From Pseudoalteromonas sp. A601 (GTDB lineage: Bacteria > Pseudomonadota > Gammaproteobacteria > Enterobacterales > Alteromonadaceae): a stretch of 64,000 nt of DNA. The position numbers were made by a program, and so were the translations under genes. The first letter of the stretch is position 1. Every line of letters starts with the position of its first letter. Positions 44,754 to 53,185 of this stretch are shown piece after piece. The DNA lies in NCBI RefSeq assembly GCF_002165575.1, contig NZ_MXQF01000019.1, positions 29,265-93,264 of the forward strand, read 5' to 3'. The notes beneath the pieces are model-generated. The model saw only the letters and a program-made list of their open reading frames with translations, did no database searches and was not told where the DNA came from.

Positions 44754-45230
44754 TTACCCCTTTTCATTTAAACGTGTAAAGCAACGGCGTGCGTTTTCTT
44801 CCATTTGTAAGAGTCCATGAGCCATTGTGTCTAATTGCTCTGTGCTAAGCCCTGCGTATAACTGTTGCTTAACATCAGTGATGAGTACTTTAAGTGTAGT
44901 GAGTAAGTGTTGGCCTTGCTCAGTGAAGTAAATTTTGCGACTTCGTTTATCGTCAATATCAACACGTCGAGTGATCAGCTGTTGTTGCTCAAGCTGCTTT
45001 ACTGTTCGCGTAAGTGAGGGCATTTCAATCCCTAAGCTGTGGGCTAACTGCTGTTGAGTTGCACCATCAGGTAGATGGTTTAGATGGATCATCGCAGTCC
45101 AACGAGACTGCGTTAATCCCAAAGGCTCGACAGCTGCTGTTACAGCTTCACGGCATAAGCGATGCACGCGGCCCATATTGCCGCATAAAGATAAATCTAA
45201 AGTCTCATGAAAGGGAAGGGGTAAGGTCAT
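44754..45230 (-). CDS. MarR-family transcriptional regulator
   Basis: 158 residues with the winged helix 'QQQLAHSLGIEMPSLTRTV' and wing 'RRVDIDDKRSRKIYFTEQG', as in SlyA/MarR. It is the first gene of an efflux operon. Two perfect 16-bp palindromes just upstream are its likely operators, so it should repress its own operon until the exported compound binds (inference). Confidence 0.92.
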   Translation of the reverse strand: MTLPLPFHETLDLSLCGNMGRVHRLCREAVTAAVEPLGLTQSRWTAMIHLNHLPDGATQQQLAHSLGIEMPSLTRTVKQLEQQQLITRRVDIDDKRSRKIYFTEQGQHLLTTLKVLITDVKQQLYAGLSTEQLDTMAHGLLQMEENARRCFTRLNEKG

Positions 45231-45243
45231 ACAGGTCTCACTT

Positions 45244-45259
45244 AGTTAGCATGCTAACT
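45244..45259. promoter_or_regulatory. MarR operator 1, AGTTAGCATGCTAACT
   Basis: Perfect 16-bp palindrome 14 bases before the marR-type ATG. A second palindrome with the same core lies 11 bases further upstream. Confidence 0.8.
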
Positions 45260-45270
45260 AGTTTAACATT

Positions 45271-45286
45271 ACTTAGCATGCTAAGT
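45271..45286. promoter_or_regulatory. MarR operator 2, ACTTAGCATGCTAAGT
   Basis: Perfect 16-bp palindrome sharing the core TTAGCATGCTAA with operator 1. The centres are 27 bases apart, roughly two and a half helical turns. Confidence 0.8.
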
Positions 45287-45418
45287 AAATGTCACAGTGT
45301 TTTGTGTATTATTTGAGGGGCGTTAGTCAAATGACTACTAAATATTTAAAGTAAATAGTAGTCACGTAATAAACTGCAAGTTCATCAGATACGAAAAGGC
45401 TTATTCAACCTATGAAAT

Positions 45419-45438
45419 AAGCCGACTTTCATCGGCTT
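45419..45438 (-). terminator. Hairpin after the spermidine synthase-like gene
   Basis: AAGCCGA (45419-45425) pairs with TCGGCTT (45432-45438), 6-base loop, shortly after the stop of the minus-strand gene; a short T-rich tail follows on that strand. Confidence 0.6.
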
Positions 45439-45468
45439 TAAATCTTATAATCTTTCGAGGTTAAATCA

Positions 45469-46362
45469 TTAAAAATTAAGTAAATTAGCAGGGGAGTATT
45501 GATCGGTTAATACTTTGGTGTCGCTAGGCCAGTCTTGATTGTTATAAGTAGACTTCATACCTTGACTGATGGCTTTAATGTCAATGTTATACGGAGATAA
45601 TAACGGGCTTAGCTGCTCAGCCCGCTTAGTTATTGCTTGCTGTGAAGGGGCGCTCTTAAACCCAGCTAAAATGATACGGTTACTGTTTTTTTCAGTTGTA
45701 ACATTGATAAAGTCACCAAAAACGGCATGGTAAGTTGCTGATTCGTGCTGATATAGTTTGCTAGATGAAAAGGTATTTGCAGCCACAATCCCACCCGGCG
45801 CAAGTACACTTTTTATCTCTTGGAAAAACTCTTTCGTTAACAGGTGCTCGGGGATGTAATCACCATTAAACGCGTCAAGAATAATCCAATCATATTGTGC
45901 TTTTTTAAGTGCCGCCCGTTTTATAAAAATACGTCCGTCTTGCACTTTTGCTGTGACATTATCGGTTTCAATAAAATCAAAATAATCTCTGGCAACTTTG
46001 ATTACCGCAGGGTCTATTTCAATATTTTCAATAGCGGCCTCAGGGTACAGCTCATGTATTACGTTTGATAGAGTACCGCCCCCAAGGCCAATAATGAGCA
46101 CGTTTTGCGGATTATCAATCATCAGTAAGCTAGCAAAAGTCAGCTTAGTATAATTAAAAACCAGCTCTTTCGGTTTACTGATGTACATGCAACTTTGACT
46201 GCTTTTACGGGTTTTTTCGTCAAATTTTAAACACCGTAAGTCACCAGTTTCTTCAACTAAAATATTGCGATAAAGTGAACGTTCCTTATGAATAATATCA
46301 GCCATTGTCGGCGCACTTGCGAATAAAACTAAAACCGTAATTAGGTGAAAGTAATTACGCAT
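45469..46362 (-). CDS. Spermidine synthase-like (aminopropyltransferase-fold) protein
   Basis: I place the start at ATG 46362, eight bases after GGAG and overlapping the end of the upstream gene. After an N-terminal signal or anchor ('FHLITVLVLFASAPTMAD') the SAM-fold has 'VLIIGLGGGTLSNVIHELYP', 'IEIDPAVIKVARDYF' and 'WIILDAFNGDYIPEHL' in the order of SpeE. It belongs to the fused MFS/spermidine-synthase group, here as two genes: a membrane half upstream and this half. An exported or membrane-bound enzyme is unusual for spermidine synthesis. No speD is nearby, so its substrate may not be putrescine. Confidence 0.8.
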   Translation of the reverse strand: MRNYFHLITVLVLFASAPTMADIIHKERSLYRNILVEETGDLRCLKFDEKTRKSSQSCMYISKPKELVFNYTKLTFASLLMIDNPQNVLIIGLGGGTLSNVIHELYPEAAIENIEIDPAVIKVARDYFDFIETDNVTAKVQDGRIFIKRAALKKAQYDWIILDAFNGDYIPEHLLTKEFFQEIKSVLAPGGIVAANTFSSSKLYQHESATYHAVFGDFINVTTEKNSNRIILAGFKSAPSQQAITKRAEQLSPLLSPYNIDIKAISQGMKSTYNNQDWPSDTKVLTDQYSPANLLNF

Positions 46363-46975
46363 AAACGGGCTCCTTCTTAGCGATTGAATCAATCACAATT
46401 GCGAGTAGACCTAAGCAACCAATAAAGCTGGCAAAGCCTATAATGATCGTATTTACATCAAACGCCAATACCATATAAAAAGAGGTGATTATAGTGCCTA
46501 GAGCACTGCCCAAGGTGCTTACAAAATATAAACCGCCAGCCACTTGGCCGCTGCGTTCGCTGTCGGTTACTAATAAACGCACAGAGTAGGGCGAGATCAT
46601 ACCTAAAATAATGGTGGGAACAAAAAACAGTGCAGTAGAGGCAAGTAATGAACCATAGCGGCTATCTTCAACATGAGCAAAAATGAACTCCATTATGGGC
46701 TCTGCAAACAGCGCTATGGGCAGTACCATAATACTAGCGATTAAAAATATCAGGCCGTATTTAGTTAATGAGGGCTGTTTTATTGAAAGTTTGCCTCCGA
46801 GTAAATAACCAAACGATAAGCTCAGCATAAACACAGTAATAATACTGCCCCAGATATGAACACTACTACCAAAGTAAGGCGCTAATATACGCCCACCTAA
46901 AAGCTCAATCCCCATTATTGAAAAGCCACTGCTAAAGGCTAATAAGTATATTAATGCATTGGTTTTATTTAACAT
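46355..46975 (-). CDS. Membrane half of a split spermidine synthase-like protein
   Basis: 206 residues with about six hydrophobic helices. It starts 'MLNKTNALIYLLAFSSGFSI' and contains 'ELLGGRILAPYFGSS', the typical start of fused MFS/spermidine-synthase proteins. Its last codons overlap the start of the catalytic half by 8 bases. In many species the two halves are one protein; here they are two overlapping genes. Function of the membrane part is unknown. Confidence 0.8.
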   Translation of the reverse strand: MLNKTNALIYLLAFSSGFSIMGIELLGGRILAPYFGSSVHIWGSIITVFMLSLSFGYLLGGKLSIKQPSLTKYGLIFLIASIMVLPIALFAEPIMEFIFAHVEDSRYGSLLASTALFFVPTIILGMISPYSVRLLVTDSERSGQVAGGLYFVSTLGSALGTIITSFYMVLAFDVNTIIIGFASFIGCLGLLAIVIDSIAKKEPVYA

Positions 46976-47060
46976 TCATTCTAGTTCTTATTGTTTTAAA
47001 TTTAACCCATCTTAACGTGATGTGCCGTACTAGGCTAGAGTAAATGATTGACTTTTGTAC

Positions 47061-47077
47061 TGTAAATGGGGTTTACA
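47061..47077. repeat. Dispersed palindrome TGTAAA-TGGGG-TTTACA, copy 6
   Basis: Perfect arms with a TGGGG centre, in the intergenic region between the narK terminator and the spermidine-synthase-like genes. Confidence 0.8.
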
Positions 47078-47102
47078 ATTTAGCGTTTTTTTCGATTATA
47101 AA

Positions 47103-47139
47103 ATAAAAATCCCGACTAGCATGATACGTAATCGGGATT
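47103..47139 (-). terminator. Rho-independent terminator of narK
   Basis: On the minus strand AATCCCGA is matched by TCGGGATT after a 16-base loop and then a T-rich run (TTTTTATTTTAT). It lies 24 bases after the stop of the double NarK. Confidence 0.8.
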
Positions 47140-47162
47140 GGATAGATCTTGCTAAATGATAT

Positions 47163-49832
47163 TTAACAAGGATCAGGCGCATTCTTACGTGAATAGCACC
47201 ACCAAGTTATCACTGAACAAATCGCATAAAAAACAATAAAAGCGATTAGCGCTGCCGATACACTGCCTGTTAAACTGATTGACGAGCCGTAAGCTTTAGG
47301 AATAAAAAATCCACCGTAAGCTGCAATAGCTGAAATAAAGCCAATCACTGCGGCTGATTCTTTATTACCTTGTTTGATTGCTTCATCGATATCACCTAGG
47401 TCACGTTTACGTTGATTTAAGAAAATCACTGGCACCATTCTGAAAGTTGAACCATTACCGATACCTGTTGCAATAAACAATAATATAAATGCCCCAAAGA
47501 ACCCCCAGAAACTCCCCTCTGTGCCAGCCTCTGGTAAGAAGTACATAACACCAGCAACACCAATGATCATTAGTAAGAAGTTCCAAAAGGTAACTTTTGC
47601 ACCACCAAATTTATCCGCAATAACACCACCAACAGGACGTGCTAATGCGCCAACTAACGGCCCAAGAAAGGCATAGGCGGTTGGGTCAATTTGCGGAAAT
47701 AACATGCCCGATAACAAAGGGAAACCTGCCGCAAAGCCAATAAAACTACCAAAAGTGCCTAAATAGAGAATACACATTATCCAGTTATGAGAACGTTTGA
47801 AAATAATGGCTTGGTCGCTAAATGACGCTTTGGCTGATGAAATATCATTCATTCCAAACCACGCAGCGACAGAGGCGATGATAATGAATGGGATCCAAAG
47901 GAAAGCTGCATTTTGCAACCACACCTGTTGACCGGCATTCGCGCCCTCTTGAATAATCAGAGGATCACCACCCATACCTCCAAACACACTCGCAGCGATT
48001 ACTAATGGCGCCAACAGCTGCATACCAGAAACACCAAGATTACCAAGGCCTGCATTCATGCCTAGTGCACTGCCTTTTTCTTTTTGCGGATAAAAGAAAC
48101 TTATATTAGACATGCTGGATGAGAAGTTACCACCACCAAAACCACATAATAATGCAAGGATCAACATCACCATATACGATGTATTCGTATCCTGCACTGC
48201 ATAGCCAATCCAGATACAGGGCAACAATAAAGAGGCGGTTGAAATAGCAGTCCAACGTCTACCACCAAAAATAGGCACCATAAAACTGTAAAATATTCTA
48301 AAGGTCGCACCTGATAACGCTGGCAGTGCCGCTAACCAAAATAATTCATTTGAGCTATAAGGGAAACCGAGGCTGGGCATTTTGACCACCAAAATACTCC
48401 AGATAGTCCACACTGCAAATGCTAAGAATAAACACGGAATTGAAATCCATAAATTACGCGTTGCAATGCGCTTACCTGTTTCATCCCAAAAGCTCTTATC
48501 TTCAGGACGCCAATCATCTAATACCATTGAGTTCGGGGTCGAAAGCTCAGGTAAATCGCGCTCTTGTCTATCTTCTCGGTATTCAACTCGCTCAGCTTTT
48601 ACAATTGCAAAATGCATCCAGGCGAGTGCAGCCGCAGAAATTACAAATAACAACATAAAGCTACTTTGCCACACACCGATTACATCATTAAGCATACCGA
48701 AGGTTAAAGGTAGTAAAAATCCACCAATACCCCCGATCATACCAACAACACCACCCACAGCGCCGACATTTTTAGGGTAATAAACAGGGATATGTTTAAA
48801 CACAGCTGCTTTACCTAAAGACATGAAAAAACCTAACGCAAAAGTTAGAAACACAAAGCCGACTAAGGTAATTTCAAAATGGAAATTGTAAGTTTGATGT
48901 ACCCCTTTCACTGCATATTCAGTACTAGGATAACTGAGTAAGAAAGTACAAATAACCGATGCGATAAAGGTCCAATACATGACTTTACGAGCACCGTATT
49001 TATCTGACATCCAACCACCTAAAATACGAAACAACGAGGCGGGTATCGTATATAAAGCAGCAATCATACCTGCGGTTTTTATATCAAGGCCGTACACGCC
49101 AATCAGGTAATGTGGTAGCCATAAAGCAAGAGCAACAAATGCACCAAATACAAAAAAGTAATAAAGTGAAAAACGCCAAACGCGAATATCACCCAGTGGA
49201 GATAGCTGCTCCCAGAAACCTTGCTGTTGCAGTTCTTGGCGATTTTCTTTTAATGGATCTTCTTTTGCGAAGAGCAAAAACACTACTCCAGCCACAGCCA
49301 ATACAGCCGCATAAATTTGAGCAGTGCCTTGCCAACCTAAAGCAATAAGTAAAAATGGCGCACAAAAGTTAGTTATTGCAGAACCAACATTACCGGCACC
49401 AAAAATGCCTAATGCTGTGCCCTGTTTTTCTTTTGCGCTATTAAACCAAGCTGCTGTATAAGTGACGCCAACAATAAATGAACCACCGGCTAAGCCAACC
49501 CCTAACGCGGCAATCAATAACATAATGTAGCTATTAGCAAAGGTCAGTAAATAAACACATACTGCGGTTAACAGCATTAAGATACCTAGCACTTTGCGAC
49601 CGCCATAACGATCAGTCCAAATACCTAAAAACAATCGGCTGATAGAACCCGTTAAAATCGGGGTTGCCATCAATAAACCTAATTGAGTATCCGTTAAGTT
49701 AAAATCAACCTTTATTTGAATACCAATAATTGAAAATATGGTCCAAACGGCAAAACAAAGCGTAAATGCTAACGTCGAAATTGCTAACGCTCTGTTACGT
49801 TGACCAGTGGTGACGGACGGGGGGTGGTTCAT
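47163..49832 (-). CDS. narK: Double-length nitrate/nitrite transporter (NarK1-NarK2 fusion)
   Basis: 889 residues made of two complete MFS transporters in a row. The first (about 1-420) starts 'ALAISTLAFTLCFAVWTIFS' with the NarK1 pattern 'GLLMATPILTGSISRLFLGI'. A charged linker (about 420-455) joins it to the second (about 456-885) with the NarK2 pattern 'LPALSGATFRIFYSFMVPIF' and 'GFGGGNFSSSMSNISFFYP'. Such fusions are known in denitrifiers, where one half is a nitrate/proton symporter and the other a nitrate/nitrite antiporter. A very strong AGGAGGT precedes the ATG. A NarL-like site lies 108-123 bases upstream. Confidence 0.92.
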   Translation of the reverse strand: MNHPPSVTTGQRNRALAISTLAFTLCFAVWTIFSIIGIQIKVDFNLTDTQLGLLMATPILTGSISRLFLGIWTDRYGGRKVLGILMLLTAVCVYLLTFANSYIMLLIAALGVGLAGGSFIVGVTYTAAWFNSAKEKQGTALGIFGAGNVGSAITNFCAPFLLIALGWQGTAQIYAAVLAVAGVVFLLFAKEDPLKENRQELQQQGFWEQLSPLGDIRVWRFSLYYFFVFGAFVALALWLPHYLIGVYGLDIKTAGMIAALYTIPASLFRILGGWMSDKYGARKVMYWTFIASVICTFLLSYPSTEYAVKGVHQTYNFHFEITLVGFVFLTFALGFFMSLGKAAVFKHIPVYYPKNVGAVGGVVGMIGGIGGFLLPLTFGMLNDVIGVWQSSFMLLFVISAAALAWMHFAIVKAERVEYREDRQERDLPELSTPNSMVLDDWRPEDKSFWDETGKRIATRNLWISIPCLFLAFAVWTIWSILVVKMPSLGFPYSSNELFWLAALPALSGATFRIFYSFMVPIFGGRRWTAISTASLLLPCIWIGYAVQDTNTSYMVMLILALLCGFGGGNFSSSMSNISFFYPQKEKGSALGMNAGLGNLGVSGMQLLAPLVIAASVFGGMGGDPLIIQEGANAGQQVWLQNAAFLWIPFIIIASVAAWFGMNDISSAKASFSDQAIIFKRSHNWIMCILYLGTFGSFIGFAAGFPLLSGMLFPQIDPTAYAFLGPLVGALARPVGGVIADKFGGAKVTFWNFLLMIIGVAGVMYFLPEAGTEGSFWGFFGAFILLFIATGIGNGSTFRMVPVIFLNQRKRDLGDIDEAIKQGNKESAAVIGFISAIAAYGGFFIPKAYGSSISLTGSVSAALIAFIVFYAICSVITWWCYSRKNAPDPC

Positions 49833-49939
49833 ATAAGACCTCCTGTAAGATCCATTAACTTTGATAGCTAAACTTTACTATCAAGTGAAATTAAATACTT
49901 TATAATCAATTGGCTAAAATCATATGACAGCACTAGCTA

Positions 49940-49955
49940 TACTCCTTGTGAGGTA
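49940..49955. promoter_or_regulatory. NarL-like 7-2-7 site upstream of narK
   Basis: TACTCCT-TG-TGAGGTA: the first heptamer fits the NarL consensus TACYYMT exactly, and the inverted second (TACCTCA) misses only the last base. A further perfect single heptamer, TACCCCT, is at 49996-50002. Confidence 0.65.
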
Positions 49956-50065
49956 GTTTTCTATCACCCAGCAACGCTTATTAAATAAGACTTTCTACCC
50001 CTTTTTAGATACCTCCTTACAACTGAATAAAAGTGGCATTAACTAAAAGGTATATTCACCTCTTA

Positions 50066-50512
50066 TTAGGGTTTATTAGTTAAAGATGCTATATCAAGGA
50101 GTAGCTTTGCTTTTTGACTTTCATTACTGTTGTTATCAATCATCGGATACAAAATATTTTCTTCCTTGTGATTATGCCCTGCCAGTAATTCTTCTAGTTC
50201 AAGCTCAAATGCAGCACTGGATTCTTGTTGTTCAAGGCACGCAAGAATTGCATCATTAAGACGATAAACTTGTTGATGTTCCATCGTCATAACGCGAGTT
50301 GGCCCATGCAACATGCCTGTTTGTTGCTCAAAGAAAGGAAATAACACACTTTCTTCCCAAACAATGTGTTTTTCGATCCCTTCTTTGTAAGCAATAAAAT
50401 AAGCTTTTGCTTGTTTAATATTGCCCTCTTTAAAGCTGTGTTTAAAAGCTAAATACAGGCTATCAAGACGTTTGTGATCAGCCTCAAAATAAACTGTAAT
50501 TAAGTTACTCAT
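50066..50512 (-). CDS. Hemerythrin-like protein
   Basis: 148 residues, a four-helix protein with the iron-ligand pattern of hemerythrins: 'HIVWEESVLFPFFE', 'MEHQQVY' and 'HNHKEENILYPMID', plus an N-terminal 'DHKRLD'. It follows ubiT by two bases, so the two are in one transcript. Hemerythrin-like proteins bind oxygen or nitric oxide through a di-iron site. In this nitrate-respiration block a protective or sensing role is plausible (inference). It is not the longer YtfE/RIC repair protein. Confidence 0.85.
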   Translation of the reverse strand: MSNLITVYFEADHKRLDSLYLAFKHSFKEGNIKQAKAYFIAYKEGIEKHIVWEESVLFPFFEQQTGMLHGPTRVMTMEHQQVYRLNDAILACLEQQESSAAFELELEELLAGHNHKEENILYPMIDNNSNESQKAKLLLDIASLTNKP

Positions 50513-50514
50513 TG

Positions 50515-51018
50515 CTATACTCCATACTTTTGTAGTAAACGACTATGCTGCTGGCTAACAAAGTTAATGGCAGCGGGTAGGTGCTCAATTTCAAGGTTTT
50601 CTAAACTGGACTTAATTAATAAACCTAATTCGGTTTCGCCACTGATATGTAAACGACGATTGAAAAACAACATATCAGGATCTGCCTCACCTGCAGCTAA
50701 TAGGCTAAAATCATTAAATTTCCCACTAAAAGTGACATTCTCAGTGGCGTTATCGCAAACTAAAAACTGCTTATTTTTAATACTTAAAAACCAACTCCTA
50801 CCAAGATCAATAACCTCTACCTTCAGCCATTTACCTTCAAGGTAATCGAGCTCTTCAGCGTTAAGCTGCTCACTAAAAATGCGATTCAATAACTGCGTCA
50901 AAACTAAGTTTGTGAATGTATTTGGCAACACTTGTAAAAAGTGTTGTGTACATGCTGGTAATTTTTCTAAGCAAAAAGTAAGCATATTTTTTACACCTTG
51001 ATTAGCGCATGGCAGCAT
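50515..51018 (-). CDS. ubiT: Anaerobic ubiquinone factor UbiT (SCP2 domain)
   Basis: I place the start at ATG 51018 after AAAGG; a TTG start at 51054 is possible but poorer. About 167 residues with an SCP2 lipid-binding fold. 'NRIFSEQLNAEELDYLEGKW' and 'DPDMLFFNRRLHISGETELG' match UbiT (YhbT). It carries hydrophobic ubiquinone precursors in the oxygen-independent pathway with UbiU and UbiV. Those genes are divergent, next door. An FNR-like box lies upstream. Confidence 0.88.
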   Translation of the reverse strand: MLPCANQGVKNMLTFCLEKLPACTQHFLQVLPNTFTNLVLTQLLNRIFSEQLNAEELDYLEGKWLKVEVIDLGRSWFLSIKNKQFLVCDNATENVTFSGKFNDFSLLAAGEADPDMLFFNRRLHISGETELGLLIKSSLENLEIEHLPAAINFVSQQHSRLLQKYGV

Positions 51019-51091
51019 CACAACACCTTTATTGAAAATAGAATAATTGAACAAGTGCCTATTAACTTAGCTTGCTTATGACTATAAAAAG

Positions 51092-51105
51092 TTATTCTAA
51101 ATCAA
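51092..51105 (-). promoter_or_regulatory. FNR-like box upstream of ubiT
   Basis: TTATT-CTAA-ATCAA on the plus strand against TTGAT-N4-ATCAA: 8 of 10 defined bases match. It is 74-87 bases before the chosen ubiT start, a suitable distance for activation. The match is moderate. Confidence 0.4.
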
Positions 51106-51222
51106 TTTTTATTAGCCTAATCAATGAACTACCCACAAGGTTTTGTAACTATCCATTTAGGGTTACATAGCGAATGGCAATAAAAATATATTAGGTAGTT
51201 CAGTGGCGTGCATTATTAAAAA

Positions 51223-51236
51223 TTAATCTAGATCAA
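51223..51236 (+). promoter_or_regulatory. FNR-like box upstream of ubiU
   Basis: TTAAT-CTAG-ATCAA matches the FNR/Anr consensus TTGAT-N4-ATCAA at 9 of 10 positions. It ends 53 bases before the ubiU ATG, as expected for a class II FNR promoter. Confidence 0.65.
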
Positions 51237-51289
51237 AGTCTCAAAAAATTAGCTAACTATGCTGATGGCTCTTTTTTAAGGAGCTATCA

Positions 51290-52297
51290 ATGGAACTCTT
51301 ATGCCCTGCGGGGAGTTTAAAATCACTTAAAGCAGCCATAGATAATGGTGCTGATGCAGTGTATATAGGATTTAGTGACCAAACTAATGCACGTAATTTT
51401 GCAGGCCTAAATTTTTCAGATCAGCAATTACACGCAGCCGTTGAATATGTGCACAGTCATCATAAGCGTTTGCATATAGCGATTAATACATTTGCTCATC
51501 CAGAGCAATCGAAACGCTGGCAATGTGCTGTTGATAAAGCCGTGCAACTGGGGGCAGATGTATTGATTGTTGCCGATTTATCCGTATTAGCCTACTGCGC
51601 AAAACACTACCCAGATATGGAGCTACATGCCTCTGTGCAAGTATCGGCCACCAATGCAGGCGCTATCGCGTTTTTAAAAAGCCAGTTTAATGTTACCCGT
51701 GTAGTTTTACCTCGAGTGTTATCTATTCATCAGATCAGGCAACTAGCACGCAGTTGTGATGTGGAGCTTGAAGTATTTGCTTATGGCAGTTTATGTATTA
51801 TGGCTGAAGGGCGTTGTTATTTATCATCCTACTTAACAGGAGAATCTCCAAATACCGCGGGGGTTTGTTCTGGAGCAAAATTTGTTGATTATCAAACTCA
51901 GCAACACCAACAACAAACAGTGTTAGAGAGTCGTTTAAATGGGGTGTTAATAGACCGCTTTGCTGAAGACGAAAATGCGGGTTATCCCACTTTATGTAAG
52001 GGTCGTTTCAGTGTTGATAATGATCTTTATCACGTACTCGAAGAACCAACCAGTTTAAATAGCATGGAATTATTGCCCGAACTTTACAGTTTAGGGATTA
52101 AAGCAATCAAAATTGAAGGTCGCCAACGTAGCCCCTCTTATGTGCGCGATATTAGCAAAACCTGGCGTATGGCAATTGATAACTGTATTAGCCAACCGAA
52201 TGAATTTGTAGTCAATGACACCATGCAGCAATGCTTAACATCATACAGTGAAGGTTCGCAGACCACTCTGGGTGCCTATCATAAAAAGTGGAAATAG
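51290..52297 (+). CDS. ubiU: Anaerobic ubiquinone hydroxylase subunit UbiU (U32 family)
   Basis: 335 residues, peptidase U32-like. The four iron-sulfur cysteines are visible at C169, C176, C193 and C236, the first three at the same positions as in E. coli UbiU. With UbiV it hydroxylates ubiquinone precursors without oxygen, using prephenate as the oxygen donor. A strong AAGGAG site precedes it. UbiV follows after 10 bases. Confidence 0.95.
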   Translation: MELLCPAGSLKSLKAAIDNGADAVYIGFSDQTNARNFAGLNFSDQQLHAAVEYVHSHHKRLHIAINTFAHPEQSKRWQCAVDKAVQLGADVLIVADLSVLAYCAKHYPDMELHASVQVSATNAGAIAFLKSQFNVTRVVLPRVLSIHQIRQLARSCDVELEVFAYGSLCIMAEGRCYLSSYLTGESPNTAGVCSGAKFVDYQTQQHQQQTVLESRLNGVLIDRFAEDENAGYPTLCKGRFSVDNDLYHVLEEPTSLNSMELLPELYSLGIKAIKIEGRQRSPSYVRDISKTWRMAIDNCISQPNEFVVNDTMQQCLTSYSEGSQTTLGAYHKKWK

Positions 52298-52307
52298 GAG
52301 CAAAAAT

Positions 52308-53177
52308 ATGAAATACGCATTAGGGCCTATTCTCTATTACTGGCCAAAAGCAAAAGTAGAGGCATTTTACGAACAAGCCGCCGATAGCAGCGCCGATATT
52401 ATTTATTTAGGTGAAACGGTGTGCGCAAAACGCCGAGAGTTAAAGTTAAAAGATTGGTTACATATAGCTCATCAATTAAAAAAAGCAGGTAAAGAAGTGT
52501 GTTTGTCTACTATGGCATTACTGGAAAACCACTCTGACTTATTTATGCTTAGGCGTTATTGCGACAATTTAGGGTTCACTGTTGAAGCGAATGATCTTGC
52601 TGCTGTTGAACATTTATCAAAACACCAAGTCCCATTTGTGACCGGTGCAGCCATTAATTGCTACAACGCAGAAACAGTGGCATTTTTGCATAACTTAGGA
52701 ATGAAACGCTGGGTTATGCCAGTTGAGTTGTCCAAAGATTGGTTAAAAGCAATTCGCAGCAGTGAATTAGTTAAAAGCTTACCACTAGAAATTGAAGTGT
52801 TTAGCTATGGTCATTTACCTCTGGCTTACTCATCGCGATGCTTTACAGCTCGTTCCCTTAATCGCTCAAAAGATGATTGTCAGCTATGCTGCATCGATTA
52901 CCCTACAGGCCGCCAAGTGACGACTCAAGATCAACAACAAATATTTGTCGTCAATGGAGTTCAAACACAATCAGGGCAAAAATATAACTTAATTAATGAG
53001 CAATCCACAATGCAAGGCTTAGTTGATGTAGTCAGACTCAGCCCTGAATCAGAGCAAACCTTGATTATGATTGACCGTTTTCGCGCTAATGAAGATGGCC
53101 ATTATCCAATGACCCTAGATAACACTAAAGAGTGTAATGGCTACTGGCATCAAATTGCTGGTATGCAAAGTAAATAA
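52308..53177 (+). CDS. ubiV: Anaerobic ubiquinone hydroxylase subunit UbiV (U32 family)
   Basis: The start is ATG 52308 after GGAG; an in-frame ATG at 52248 lies inside ubiU. 289 residues. Cysteines C39, C178, C191 and C195 give the CX12CX3C pattern of the UbiV iron-sulfur site (C194 is an extra neighbour). It forms a complex with UbiU. Its stop converges closely with that of moeB (8 bases apart). Confidence 0.94.
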   Translation: MKYALGPILYYWPKAKVEAFYEQAADSSADIIYLGETVCAKRRELKLKDWLHIAHQLKKAGKEVCLSTMALLENHSDLFMLRRYCDNLGFTVEANDLAAVEHLSKHQVPFVTGAAINCYNAETVAFLHNLGMKRWVMPVELSKDWLKAIRSSELVKSLPLEIEVFSYGHLPLAYSSRCFTARSLNRSKDDCQLCCIDYPTGRQVTTQDQQQIFVVNGVQTQSGQKYNLINEQSTMQGLVDVVRLSPESEQTLIMIDRFRANEDGHYPMTLDNTKECNGYWHQIAGMQSK

Positions 53178-53185
53178 TTCTTTAA

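Noticed and set aside
11590..47077. TGTAAA-N5-TTTACA copies as LexA, Fur or FNR sites
   Set aside because: LexA is CTGT-N8-ACAG, FNR is TTGAT-N4-ATCAA, and Fur boxes are AT-rich without a GC centre. Half the copies are deep inside genes, which does not suit operators.
51054..51054. TTG start for ubiT, giving 12 extra residues
   Set aside because: ATG 51018 has an AAAGG site at proper distance, while the TTG does not.
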